A stretch of DNA of 64,000 nt from Micromonospora sp. CCTCC AA 2012012 (GTDB taxonomy: Bacteria > Actinomycetota > Actinomycetes > Mycobacteriales > Micromonosporaceae): contig NZ_CP159342.1 in assembly GCF_040499845.1 (NCBI RefSeq), positions 1,736,001 through 1,800,000 on the forward strand, in the 5' to 3' direction. Each line of letters begins with the position of its first letter. Position 1 is the first letter of the stretch. The position numbers and the translations under genes were made by a program. This document shows, piece by piece, positions 42,250 through 51,247 of this stretch. The notes under the pieces were generated by a model that saw nothing but the letters and a program-made list of their open reading frames with translations, made no database searches and was not told the origin of the DNA.

Positions 42250-43692
42250 TCAACCGCGCCGACGCCCGGCGAAGATGTCGACCAGGGCCGCCACCAGAGC
42301 CAGCGCGATGATCCCCGCCGCCAACAGCAGCGAGTACCGGAAGGCAGCGGCCCAGTCGCCCCGACTGCTGGCCAGCGACGAGAAGAACAACGCCCCGACC
42401 GCCGCGATGCCCGCCGCCGAGCCGATCCGCTGGCCGGTCTGGAGCATCCCGGCGCCGCTGCCCGCCTGCGGCACCGGCACCTCCGACAGGGTCAGCGTCT
42501 GGTTCGGCGCGATGACCAGTCCGCTGCCCAGCCCCGCCACCAGCAGCGGCCCGGCGGTCAGCAGCGGCACCGACCCGGAGGGGGAGCCGCGCAGCACCCA
42601 GACGGTGGCGACCAGTCCGACCACCACGGCGACCAGGCCGATCGCGACCAGCGGCCGGCCGAACCGGTTGACGATCCGGCCACCCAGCGCGGAGGCCACC
42701 GCGGAGCCCAGCGCGAACGGGGTGATGGCGAGGCCGGCGATCAGCGCGCTGTAGCCGAGGCCGATCTGCAGGTAGAGGGTGAAGATGAAGAAGATGGCGG
42801 TGAAGCCGCCGAAGTAGACCAGCGCGATCAGCGACCCGAGGGTGTACGACCGGAGCCGGAACAGGCGCAGGTCGAACAGGGGCGTCCGGCGTCGGGCGTA
42901 CCAGCGTTCCCACAGCCCGAAGCCGACCAGGAAGGCCAGACCGGCGGGCACCAGCGCCCACTTCCACGGGGTGTGCCACTGCTCCCGCTGCACCAGCGGC
43001 AGGAGCACCATGGTCACCCCGACCCCGAGCAGTAGCACCCCGACCGGATCGAGGCGGTGCCGGTCCTGCTGGCCGGTGGGTCGGGCGGGCAGCAGTCGCC
43101 AGGCCAGCAGCACCGCGACGATCCCGACCGGGATGTTGACGAAGAAGACCCAGCGCCAGCCGTGCTGCTCGCCGCCGAGTTGGATGAGCAGACCGCCGAG
43201 CAGCGGACCGACGGCGGTGGAGATGCCGATGGTGGCACCCAGCAGGCCGAACGCCCGGCCGCGTTCCGCGCCCCGGAACAGCTGCTGGATCAGGCCACTG
43301 ACCTGGGGGTTGACGATGCCGGCGGCGGCACCCTGCAACAGCCGGGCGGCGATCAGCCCCTCCGGTGAGCGGGCCAGCCCGGCCAGCGCGCTGGTGATGG
43401 TGAACAGCGTGACGCCGAGCATGAAGGCGTTGCGCCGGCCGCGTGCGTCGCCGAACCGGCCGGCGGGCACCAGCATCAGGCCGAAGGTGAGCGCATAGCC
43501 GGAGAGCACCCACTGCAGGTCGCTCGGCGTGGCGTGCAGCGCGCGGTCCATCGACGGCACGGCCACGTTGACGATGCTCACGTCGAGCAGCGTCATGAAC
43601 GAGGCGACCAGACCGACGCCGAGCGCCTTCCAGCGGCGCCGGTCGTCGTACCCGCCGGTGTCGGCGGTGGCCGGCGACCGGTCCGCGCTCAT
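42250..43692 (-). CDS. MFS drug:H+ antiporter, 14-TMS (DHA2/EmrB-QacA type)
   Basis: A 480-residue transporter with about 14 hydrophobic segments. The DHA2 opening ASFMTLLDVSIVNVAVPSMD (with the conserved membrane Asp), SDLQWVLSGYALTFGLMLV, motif A GRFGDARGRRNAF and motif C-like GAAAGIVNPQVSGLIQQLF are visible. ATG 43692 follows a G-run. Such proteins export lipophilic drugs or natural products. The small winged-helix-like gene upstream on the same strand is not clearly its regulator. Confidence 0.9.
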   Translation of the reverse strand: MSADRSPATADTGGYDDRRRWKALGVGLVASFMTLLDVSIVNVAVPSMDRALHATPSDLQWVLSGYALTFGLMLVPAGRFGDARGRRNAFMLGVTLFTITSALAGLARSPEGLIAARLLQGAAAGIVNPQVSGLIQQLFRGAERGRAFGLLGATIGISTAVGPLLGGLLIQLGGEQHGWRWVFFVNIPVGIVAVLLAWRLLPARPTGQQDRHRLDPVGVLLLGVGVTMVLLPLVQREQWHTPWKWALVPAGLAFLVGFGLWERWYARRRTPLFDLRLFRLRSYTLGSLIALVYFGGFTAIFFIFTLYLQIGLGYSALIAGLAITPFALGSAVASALGGRIVNRFGRPLVAIGLVAVVVGLVATVWVLRGSPSGSVPLLTAGPLLVAGLGSGLVIAPNQTLTLSEVPVPQAGSGAGMLQTGQRIGSAAGIAAVGALFFSSLASSRGDWAAAFRYSLLLAAGIIALALVAALVDIFAGRRRG

Positions 43693-43764
43693 GGTGCCCC
43701 CCGAAGACCTTCGATCACGCATCCCGGATCGCTACCCGTGCCATCGTGGGGCAAACGGCGGCGC

Positions 43765-44001
43765 TCAGGCCATCTGGCGCGCGCACCACCGGGGTCCGAA
43801 GTCCAGCCCGGCCACCGGTGAGTCCTCGCGGTGCAGCAGGTTCTTCTCGGTGAGCAGGTGCAGCGGCGCGCGCAGCTCCTCTTCGCTCATCCCGGTCTCC
43901 TCGGCGATCAGGTCGGGATAGGGCACGTGACCGCGGGCTTCCAGCGCGGTCACCGCCTGGTACACCCGTTCCTCGACCTCAGACAGCTGTACCTGCCGCA
44001 T
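43765..44001 (-). CDS. Small winged-helix-like protein, 78 aa
   Basis: The protein reads VEERVYQAVTALEARGHVPY then DLIAEETGMSEEELRAPLHL, a helix-turn-helix-like arrangement followed by LTEKNLLHRED. GAGGAGG is a strong ribosome site. It may be a small DNA-binding protein; no partner is certain. It lies 72 bp upstream of the MFS gene on the same strand and might control or accompany it. Confidence 0.7.
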   Translation of the reverse strand: MRQVQLSEVEERVYQAVTALEARGHVPYPDLIAEETGMSEEELRAPLHLLTEKNLLHREDSPVAGLDFGPRWCARQMA

Positions 44002-44148
44002 GCTGTTCCTCCTCGGTGTGACCCGCCCGGCCGTGGGCGGTCTGCGCCCGGCGGTTACCCCACCCGCGTCCGTTGATACCCACCCGATCGGGGGGTCGCG
44101 CCGGCCGCGTACCGGGCGGCCCGGACCGGTCGTGCGTAGGCTGCACCA

Positions 44149-45306
44149 GTGATCGTCTGGGACCTCGCTGTCGTCGGTGGTGGCCCCGCCGGCCTCTCCG
44201 CCGCGCACGCCGCGGCTCGCGCGGGTGTGCGCACCCTGGTCGTCGAGCGGGCCACCCATCCCCGCTACAAGACCTGCGGGGGCGGGTTGATCGGCACCTC
44301 ACTGGCCGAGGTCGCCGGGCGGATCGAGGTGCCGGTGCACGACCGGGTCGACCGGGTGACCTTCACCCGCGACGGGCGACGCGGCTTCACCCGCCGGCAC
44401 TCCGCCGGCCCGCTGGTGGCGATGGTGCGCCGGGCGGAGTTCGACGACCGGCTGCGCCGGGCCGCGGTCGCCGCCGGGGCCGAGGTCCGCGAGGGCGTCG
44501 CGGTGCGCGCCGTGGAGCAGGACGACGACGGGGTACGCCTGCGGCTGGCCGACGGCGACACGGTGCGCGCCCGTACCGTGGTCGGTGCCGACGGCTCCTC
44601 GGGCATCACCGCCCGGCACGTCGGCGTCGCCTATCGGCAGGTCGACCTGGGGTTGGAGCTGGAGCTGCCGGTCCCGCCGGCCGAGCAGGAGCGGTGGCGC
44701 GGTCGGCTGCTGCTGGACTGGGGGCCGGTCCCCGGCTCGTACGCCTGGGTCTTCCCGAAGGGCGACTCGTTGACCGTCGGCGTCATCTCCGCCCGGGGTG
44801 AGGGGGCGCGGACCCGGGCCTACCTGCGGGACTTCGTGGACCGGCTGGGCCTGGCCGGGGTGACGCCGGAGCACGACTCCGGGCACCTGACCCGGTGCCG
44901 GGCGGAGGACTCGCCGTTGCGTCGCGGTCGGGTGCTGGTCGTCGGGGACGCGGCCGGGCTGCTGGAGCCGTGGAGCCGGGAGGGGATCAGCTACGCGCTG
45001 CGCTCCGGTGCCCTGGCCGGGGCGGCGGTCGCGGCGGACGACCTGGGCGCATACGAGCGGGAGGTGCAGCGCCGGCTGGTGCCGTCGATGCGGGCCGGGC
45101 ACCGGCTGCTGGAGGTCTTCGAGCGCCGGCCGGACGTCTTCCACGCGCTGCTGGCCACCCCGGCGGGCTGGCGGATGTTCGTCCGGTTCTGCCGGGGTGA
45201 GGCGAGCTTCGACGCCACCCTCGCCCGCCGGCCGGTCCGGGCGGCCCTGGCCCTGCTGGACCGGCTCCCGCCGACCCGCCCGCAGCCCGTCCCCAGCGCG
45301 GGCTGA
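44149..45306 (+). CDS. Geranylgeranyl reductase-like FAD oxidoreductase
   Basis: A 385-residue flavoprotein: DLAVVGGGPAGLSAAHAAAR (FAD), YKTCGGGLIG (the PxxYxxC-type motif of the family), VGADGSSGITARH and VLVVGDAAGLLEPWSREGIS. This group saturates isoprenoid chains, for example of menaquinone or archaeal-type lipids. The start is leaderless: TAGGCT at 44137-44142, six bases, GTG. It is divergent from the 78-aa gene, 147 bp between starts. Confidence 0.88.
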   Translation: MIVWDLAVVGGGPAGLSAAHAAARAGVRTLVVERATHPRYKTCGGGLIGTSLAEVAGRIEVPVHDRVDRVTFTRDGRRGFTRRHSAGPLVAMVRRAEFDDRLRRAAVAAGAEVREGVAVRAVEQDDDGVRLRLADGDTVRARTVVGADGSSGITARHVGVAYRQVDLGLELELPVPPAEQERWRGRLLLDWGPVPGSYAWVFPKGDSLTVGVISARGEGARTRAYLRDFVDRLGLAGVTPEHDSGHLTRCRAEDSPLRRGRVLVVGDAAGLLEPWSREGISYALRSGALAGAAVAADDLGAYEREVQRRLVPSMRAGHRLLEVFERRPDVFHALLATPAGWRMFVRFCRGEASFDATLARRPVRAALALLDRLPPTRPQPVPSAG

Positions 45307-45318
45307 CCACGCCCACCG

Positions 45319-46353
45319 TCAGGGCACGACGATTGCCCGCCCGTGGATCTCGCCCCGGCGCAGCAGGTCGTACGCCTCCGGTGCCCGGTCGAGGGGAAAG
45401 GTGTGCACGTCGGCCCGCAGCTCCCCCTGCCGGGCCAGCGCGACGACCTCGGCGAGTTCGGCCCGGGTGCCCCAGAACGGGACCTGCACGCTGGTCTCCA
45501 GCGGGATCGGGGGCGGCTCGTCGGCGACCGGCCGGACGGGCAGGGTGCCACCGGCCAGACCGACCAGCAGCAGCTGACCACCGGTGGCGACGACCTGGCG
45601 GGCGGTGGTCAGGGTCGGCTCGGCGCCGACGAAGTCGAGCACGACGTCCGCGCCGTCCGGGGGCGGGCCGACGATCGCCCGGATCGCGTCGACGGTGTCG
45701 GGTCCGGCGCGTACCACGTCGTGTGCGCCCATCCGGGTGGCCAGGTCCAGCGCCGCCACGTTGGTGTCCACCGCGACGATCCGCACCGCGGTGGTGGCCA
45801 GCAGGATCTGCACCGCCATGTGCCCCAGCCCGCCGATCCCGATCACCACGCAGGTGGTGCCGGGTCGCAGCGCCGAGCGGGCCAGCTCGATGGCGTGGTA
45901 CGGGGTCAGCCCCGCGTCGGTCAGCGGCGCCGCCTGGGTCAGGTCCAGGTCGCCGACGTGCAGCAGTCGGGAGGCGGGGACCACCACGTACTCGGCGAGC
46001 CCGCCGTCGCGGCTGATGCCGATCCCGCCGACCGGGACCACCCGGCACTGGTTCTCCAGCCCCCGCAGGCAGGCCCGGCAGTGGCCGCAGCCGATGATCC
46101 CGTACACGGCGGCCCGGTCCCCGGGCGACCAGCCGGTCACCGCGGCGCCGACCGTGTCGACGGTGCCGGCGATCTCGTGGCCCAGGGTGAGCGGGACCGG
46201 GAACGCCCCCTCGGCGGCGTCCAGGATGTGCAGGTCGGAGTGGCAGGCGCCGACCGCGCCGACACGCAGCAGCACCTCACCCGGCCCGGCCTCGGGGGTC
46301 GGGACGTCGACCTGTTCGAGCACCCCGGGGGCGGTCATCCGTACCGCGCGCAT
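45319..46353 (-). CDS. Zinc-dependent alcohol dehydrogenase
   Basis: A 344-residue MDR enzyme. Catalytic zinc: VGACHSDLHILDA and LTLGHEIAGTVDTVG. Structural zinc: CGHCRACLRGLENQC. NAD fold: CVVIGIGGLGHMAVQIL. It resembles the propanol-preferring bacterial ADHs. GGAGG precedes the ATG. It ends 12 bp from the geranylgeranyl reductase stop. Confidence 0.92.
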   Translation of the reverse strand: MRAVRMTAPGVLEQVDVPTPEAGPGEVLLRVGAVGACHSDLHILDAAEGAFPVPLTLGHEIAGTVDTVGAAVTGWSPGDRAAVYGIIGCGHCRACLRGLENQCRVVPVGGIGISRDGGLAEYVVVPASRLLHVGDLDLTQAAPLTDAGLTPYHAIELARSALRPGTTCVVIGIGGLGHMAVQILLATTAVRIVAVDTNVAALDLATRMGAHDVVRAGPDTVDAIRAIVGPPPDGADVVLDFVGAEPTLTTARQVVATGGQLLLVGLAGGTLPVRPVADEPPPIPLETSVQVPFWGTRAELAEVVALARQGELRADVHTFPLDRAPEAYDLLRRGEIHGRAIVVP

Positions 46354-46443
46354 CGTCGTCCTCCACCTCGTCGCCGACGGGTCGCCGCAGCGCGCTTACC
46401 CGGGACGGTCGGGTTGATGCGGTGGCCGGGCCGGAGACGGCGG

Positions 46444-46474
46444 ACGGGCCCCGGGTGCGACACCCGGGGCCCGT
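46444..46474 (-). terminator. Terminator of the nucleotidase gene
   Basis: A perfect 14-bp stem (46444-46457 / 46461-46474, ACGGGCCCCGGGTG on the plus strand) with a 3-base loop lies 17 bases past the stop of the minus-strand gene. Confidence 0.8.
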
Positions 46475-46490
46475 CGTCAGGTGGTACGGA

Positions 46491-48287
<1,797 letters not shown>

Positions 48288-48474
48288 GCCGTGCCTTTCC
48301 ATGGGGGTGGAGGCACCTCGTGGGCGCCGTTGCGCACCATAACCACCTGTCGTCACATGCGCCACATCGCCCCGAGATGTTTCACCTCACCAGCGCCACC
48401 GGCCGCCCTGGCGTAACACGCCGGCCACCGGGCGGTTGCTTACCGCCCGTGTGGCGGGGAGGCAGGCGGCCCGC

Positions 48475-49128
48475 TCAGCGGGGCCAGGCGGCCATTCGTC
48501 GGCGGACCTCCGCCACCTGGCCGGCGTCCAGGCCGTACCGGGCGAAGCGGCGGTCCGCCAGCCCGTCCAGATAGCGACCGGCGGCCCGGACGTCCTCGAG
48601 GTCGAGCGCCGGGTCGACCTGGCGGGCCAGGGCCAGCAGTTCCGCCACGTCATAGCGGTCCAGCGCGGCCGACACGTCGATGAAGTCCCGGACCTCCCGC
48701 CGGTTGACCAGCGCGGCGGTCTTGTTGGCCAGCAGGTCCCGGACGTCCATCACCGGCCCCAGGTCCATCACCACCGGGCTGCGGTACCGGTCCAGCCGGG
48801 CCAGGCTCAGCCGGATCTGGCGGCCGTCCCGGCTGACCACGAAGTCGCGCATGTCCCGGTCGAAGCCCTCGAAAAGCCCGCCCAGCTCGCTGTCCGGGTC
48901 CGCGGCGACCACCTCGAACCCGGCCCGCTCCAGCGCGGTACGCACCTCGGCGGTCGCCGCCGCCGCCGCGCCCTCCACGTCGGCGAAGAGGTCCACGTCC
49001 TCGGTCGGCCGGGTCACCAGGCCGTGCGCCGCCCACGCCACCCCGCCGCCCAGCACGAACCGGTGCGGCCCCGCGGCGGTGAGCGCCACCCGGGCCACCT
49101 CCCGGTAGAAGTCGTGCAGGTGGCTCAC
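48475..49128 (-). CDS. Nucleotidyltransferase, AbiEii-like
   Basis: A 217-residue protein with the polymerase-beta-like nucleotidyltransferase core: RFVLGGGVAWAAHGLVTRPT then EDVDLFADVEG (G-G and DxD motifs). Later blocks VMDVRDLLANKTAALVNRRE and RDFIDVSAAL are typical of the AbiEii/AbiGii toxin family. The GTG start overlaps the upstream gene by four bases (GTGA). AbiE toxins transfer nucleotides to tRNA, but many chromosomal members have other roles. Confidence 0.8.
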   Translation of the reverse strand: MSHLHDFYREVARVALTAAGPHRFVLGGGVAWAAHGLVTRPTEDVDLFADVEGAAAAATAEVRTALERAGFEVVAADPDSELGGLFEGFDRDMRDFVVSRDGRQIRLSLARLDRYRSPVVMDLGPVMDVRDLLANKTAALVNRREVRDFIDVSAALDRYDVAELLALARQVDPALDLEDVRAAGRYLDGLADRRFARYGLDAGQVAEVRRRMAAWPR

Positions 49129-49466
49129 GCGGTACGCAGACCCCGGTGCCGGCTCTCCCACGCCAGGCGCACGCCTCGGGGCAGGTTGAGCCGCCGCCAC
49201 ACCCGGCGCAGGGTCCGCCCGTGGATCAGCGCCCGGAGGTCGTCGACCCGGGTCGTCTCGCGCAGCACGTTCTCGTACATCCACAGCAGGTCGTCCGGCT
49301 CGGCGAGATCGAAGACCCGCTCGCCGCACCACATCAGCCGGACCGGCAGCTCGACGACGCCCGTCGTCGGCCCGGAGAGCTCGGCGAGGGTGCGCGCCAC
49401 CACGGCGGGGCGACCGGGCCGGGCCAGGTGGGCCACGCCGGTAGCGGTGGGGGAGACGCCCTGCAT
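49125..49466 (-). CDS. Hypothetical protein paired with the AbiEii-like gene
   Basis: A 113-residue basic protein (VVELPVRLMWCGERVFDLAE, MYENVLRETTRVDDLRALIH). It has no recognised motif, and is shorter than canonical AbiEi antitoxins and lacks their clear winged helix. Position (first gene, overlapping the nucleotidyltransferase start) is that of an antitoxin. The start is leaderless: TACCCT, six bases, ATG. Confidence 0.75.
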   Translation of the reverse strand: MQGVSPTATGVAHLARPGRPAVVARTLAELSGPTTGVVELPVRLMWCGERVFDLAEPDDLLWMYENVLRETTRVDDLRALIHGRTLRRVWRRLNLPRGVRLAWESRHRGLRTA

Positions 49467-50228
49467 GATGTCAGGGTAACGCCCTGCTCGGCCGCCGGGT
49501 GCCGCCCGTGCGCCGGCTGCGTGTCTCGGGGAGTCGTCGCGGGTTCCTTCGAGGCCCCTGAGTGGGGGTGTGGCCCGCCGTGCCCGGCTCCGGGCGGTCA
49601 GGCTTGATCTCTGCGCCGGTCACGGCCGGACCACGCCCCGTCGTGGCCGGGCCGGCTCTCGCCGCACCGCCAGCTTCTCCACCGTACGGAGAGGGGATGT
49701 GTACTTTCGTCGGGTTCGTCCGGTCGCCGCCCCGATTCATCCATGTCATCGAACTCGTAGCGTCTGTGCCACCCACCCGGACGACCTGGCGGTGCGGTGG
49801 GTGTAGATCGGAGAGCGGTGTGGTGGCGCCCGGGTGGTGCGGCAGCCGATGGGCGGTGCTGGTGGGCCGGCGGTGGTGCATTGGTCGCCGCAGCGCGGGA
49901 TGTCTGTTTGCGGATGTGACCGGGGCCATCCTCAGGCCGGAATCGTGGCGTGGGCGGGGTGGTTACAGTCTCCGTACGACGGAGTACCACGGCCTGACGC
50001 CGTGCGGCCTGGTGGAGCGGGCTGCCGGATGGGCCTGGTGAATGGGCCGGCCCCGGAATGCGGGTGGCCGGCCGGTCGTTACACATGGTCCCGGCGCCGC
50101 GAAGAGGCCCCCCGCCCCGCGTGCCAGCCGGTCGAAGACTTTCCCCCTTGTGCGTGTGTGAGCGCCTGACGGTGCTTGCGTTCCCCCGCCCCCATGGGGA
50201 GCGCCGACCCCCGAATGGAGCTACCCCC
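49467..50228. other. Long upstream region of paralog 3, 762 bp
   Basis: No gene is found. The part 49734-49761 matches the right arm of the inverted repeat upstream of paralog 2, 49915-49990 matches 41165-41240, and 50057-50228 is nearly identical to 41281-41451. A 28-bp insertion separates the last two blocks relative to copy A. The element GGTTACAGTCTCCGTACGAC at 49961 is shared in form by all three paralogs. Confidence 0.6.
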
Positions 50229-50819
50229 ATGAACACGATGCTGCGTAAGAGCGTTCTTGGTGTTGCTGGTCTGGCTTTCGCCGGTGGTGTGTTCGCCGGT
50301 CCGATCGCCGCCCACGCCGACACCCCGGTCACCGCTAGCAAGCCCGTCGCGGTCGCGGTGCAGGCTGACAAGCCCGACACGTCGAAGCTGATCCCGCACG
50401 GTGTGCAGGGCAAGCAGTCGAAGATCGACCTGAACGACGAGCAGACCGCGAACGTGAAGGCGATCATCGCCGCCACCAAGAAGGCCGGTCTGCCCGAGCG
50501 GGCCGCGGTCATCTCGATCGCCACCAGCCTGCAGGAGTCGAAGCTGGAGAACCTCGGCCACCTCGGCGACGCCAACGACCATGACTCGCTGGGCCTGTTC
50601 CAGCAGCGCCCGTCCAGTGGTTGGGGTACGCCGGAGCAGATCACCGACCCCGAGTACGCGACCCTCGCGTTCGAGAAGGGTCTGAAGCAGGTCGACGGGT
50701 GGCAGGACATGCCGCTGACCGAGGCCGCCCAGACCGTGCAGGTGTCGGCGTACCCCGACGCGTACGCGCAGTGGGAGCAGCAGGCCGCCGACCTCGTCGC
50801 CCAGCACTGGAACAGCTGA
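50057..50819 (+). repeat. Direct repeat copy B (leader plus lysozyme-like gene)
   Basis: This is the second copy of the 41281-42042 block, offset 8776-8777 bp, same orientation. The leader differs by one base insertion and the gene by scattered substitutions and two short indel-like changes after the signal peptide. Confidence 0.85.
50229..50819 (+). CDS. Secreted lysozyme-like protein, paralog 3
   Basis: A 196-residue exported protein nearly identical to paralog 2; differences cluster just after the signal peptide (TPVTASKPVAVAVQADK here). The domain motifs ATSLQESKLENLGHLGDAND and FQQRPSSGWGTP are unchanged. It keeps the same T-ending codons in the signal region, the same GGAG site and the same terminator. 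Lysozyme-like activity on peptidoglycan is inferred from fold resemblance only. Confidence 0.85.
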   Translation: MNTMLRKSVLGVAGLAFAGGVFAGPIAAHADTPVTASKPVAVAVQADKPDTSKLIPHGVQGKQSKIDLNDEQTANVKAIIAATKKAGLPERAAVISIATSLQESKLENLGHLGDANDHDSLGLFQQRPSSGWGTPEQITDPEYATLAFEKGLKQVDGWQDMPLTEAAQTVQVSAYPDAYAQWEQQAADLVAQHWNS

Positions 50820-50833
50820 CCTACCGAACGAGC

Positions 50834-50872
50834 CGCTGGCCGGCACCCCGAACCCGGGGGTGCCGGCCAGCG
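50834..50872 (+). terminator. Terminator hairpin after paralog 3
   Basis: Arms 50834-50849 and 50857-50872 form a perfect 16-bp stem nearly identical to the terminator after paralog 2. Confidence 0.85.
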
Positions 50873-50951
50873 ACGTGTGAGCACGAATCGAGTCGTGACA
50901 GCGGTCACCAGAGCTGACGGAACACCGGATGCGGTGGCATGGTTGTGCAGA

Positions 50952-51103
50952 GCGTCGGTGTGTCCAGTGTCCCCGGGCCTCACCTAAATTGCCTTCGCGG
51001 AATACCGTTCGGCTGGAGCCGCGTCGTGCCACTCGCCGAGAGGCGACCTGCACACCGACGCCCAGGCGCCGCCCCGACCCACCGGTCGGGGCGGCGCTGT
51101 TTT
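50952..51103 (+). ncRNA. Candidate structured RNA ending in an intrinsic terminator
   Basis: GCGTCGGTGTG (50952-50962) pairs perfectly with CACACCGACGC (51051-51061), enclosing about 90 bases with smaller stems GGC-TGGA-GCC (51011-51020) and TCGCC-GAGA-GGCGA with a GNRA loop. Five bases later comes a classical terminator with TGTTTT. It could be an sRNA or a riboswitch-like leader of the formate dehydrogenase operon. I could not match it to a known RNA family by eye. Confidence 0.4.
51066..51103 (+). terminator. Intrinsic terminator with U-tract
   Basis: Perfect 13-bp stem GCGCCGCCCCGAC / GTCGGGGCGGCGC (51066-51078, 51085-51097), loop CCACCG, followed by TGTTTT. It is one of few hairpins here with a T-run, and no protein gene ends just before it. 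Confidence 0.85.
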
Positions 51104-51247
51104 CCGCCCCGGACGCGCCGCGCGACGACGCCCGCCCGCCGGCCCGGTGAGGACGCGGAAAATGATCTGCCGCTCGAGTCGCGGGCGTCGGACCGCTGGC
51201 CTATGTTCAGAAGGTCAGCTTCCGTCAGCGGGGGAGGGGGTGTCCGG
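51104..51247 (+). promoter_or_regulatory. Probable promoter region of the formate dehydrogenase operon
   Basis: TATGTT near 51203 is a possible -10 box downstream of the terminator. GGGGAGGGGG just before the GTG at 51248 is a strong ribosome site. If the promoter is here, the structured RNA upstream is a separate transcript. Confidence 0.35.

Noticed and set aside
48320..48574. Small plus-strand frames between the nucleotidase and AbiEii-like genes
   Set aside because: Arg/Pro/Ala-rich translations typical of random high-GC frames, overlapping opposite-strand genes; no ribosome site.
49467..49930. Possible small genes in the gap upstream of paralog 3
   Set aside because: Frames on both strands are Arg/His/Pro-rich with no start signals; the interval is better explained as a long regulatory leader.
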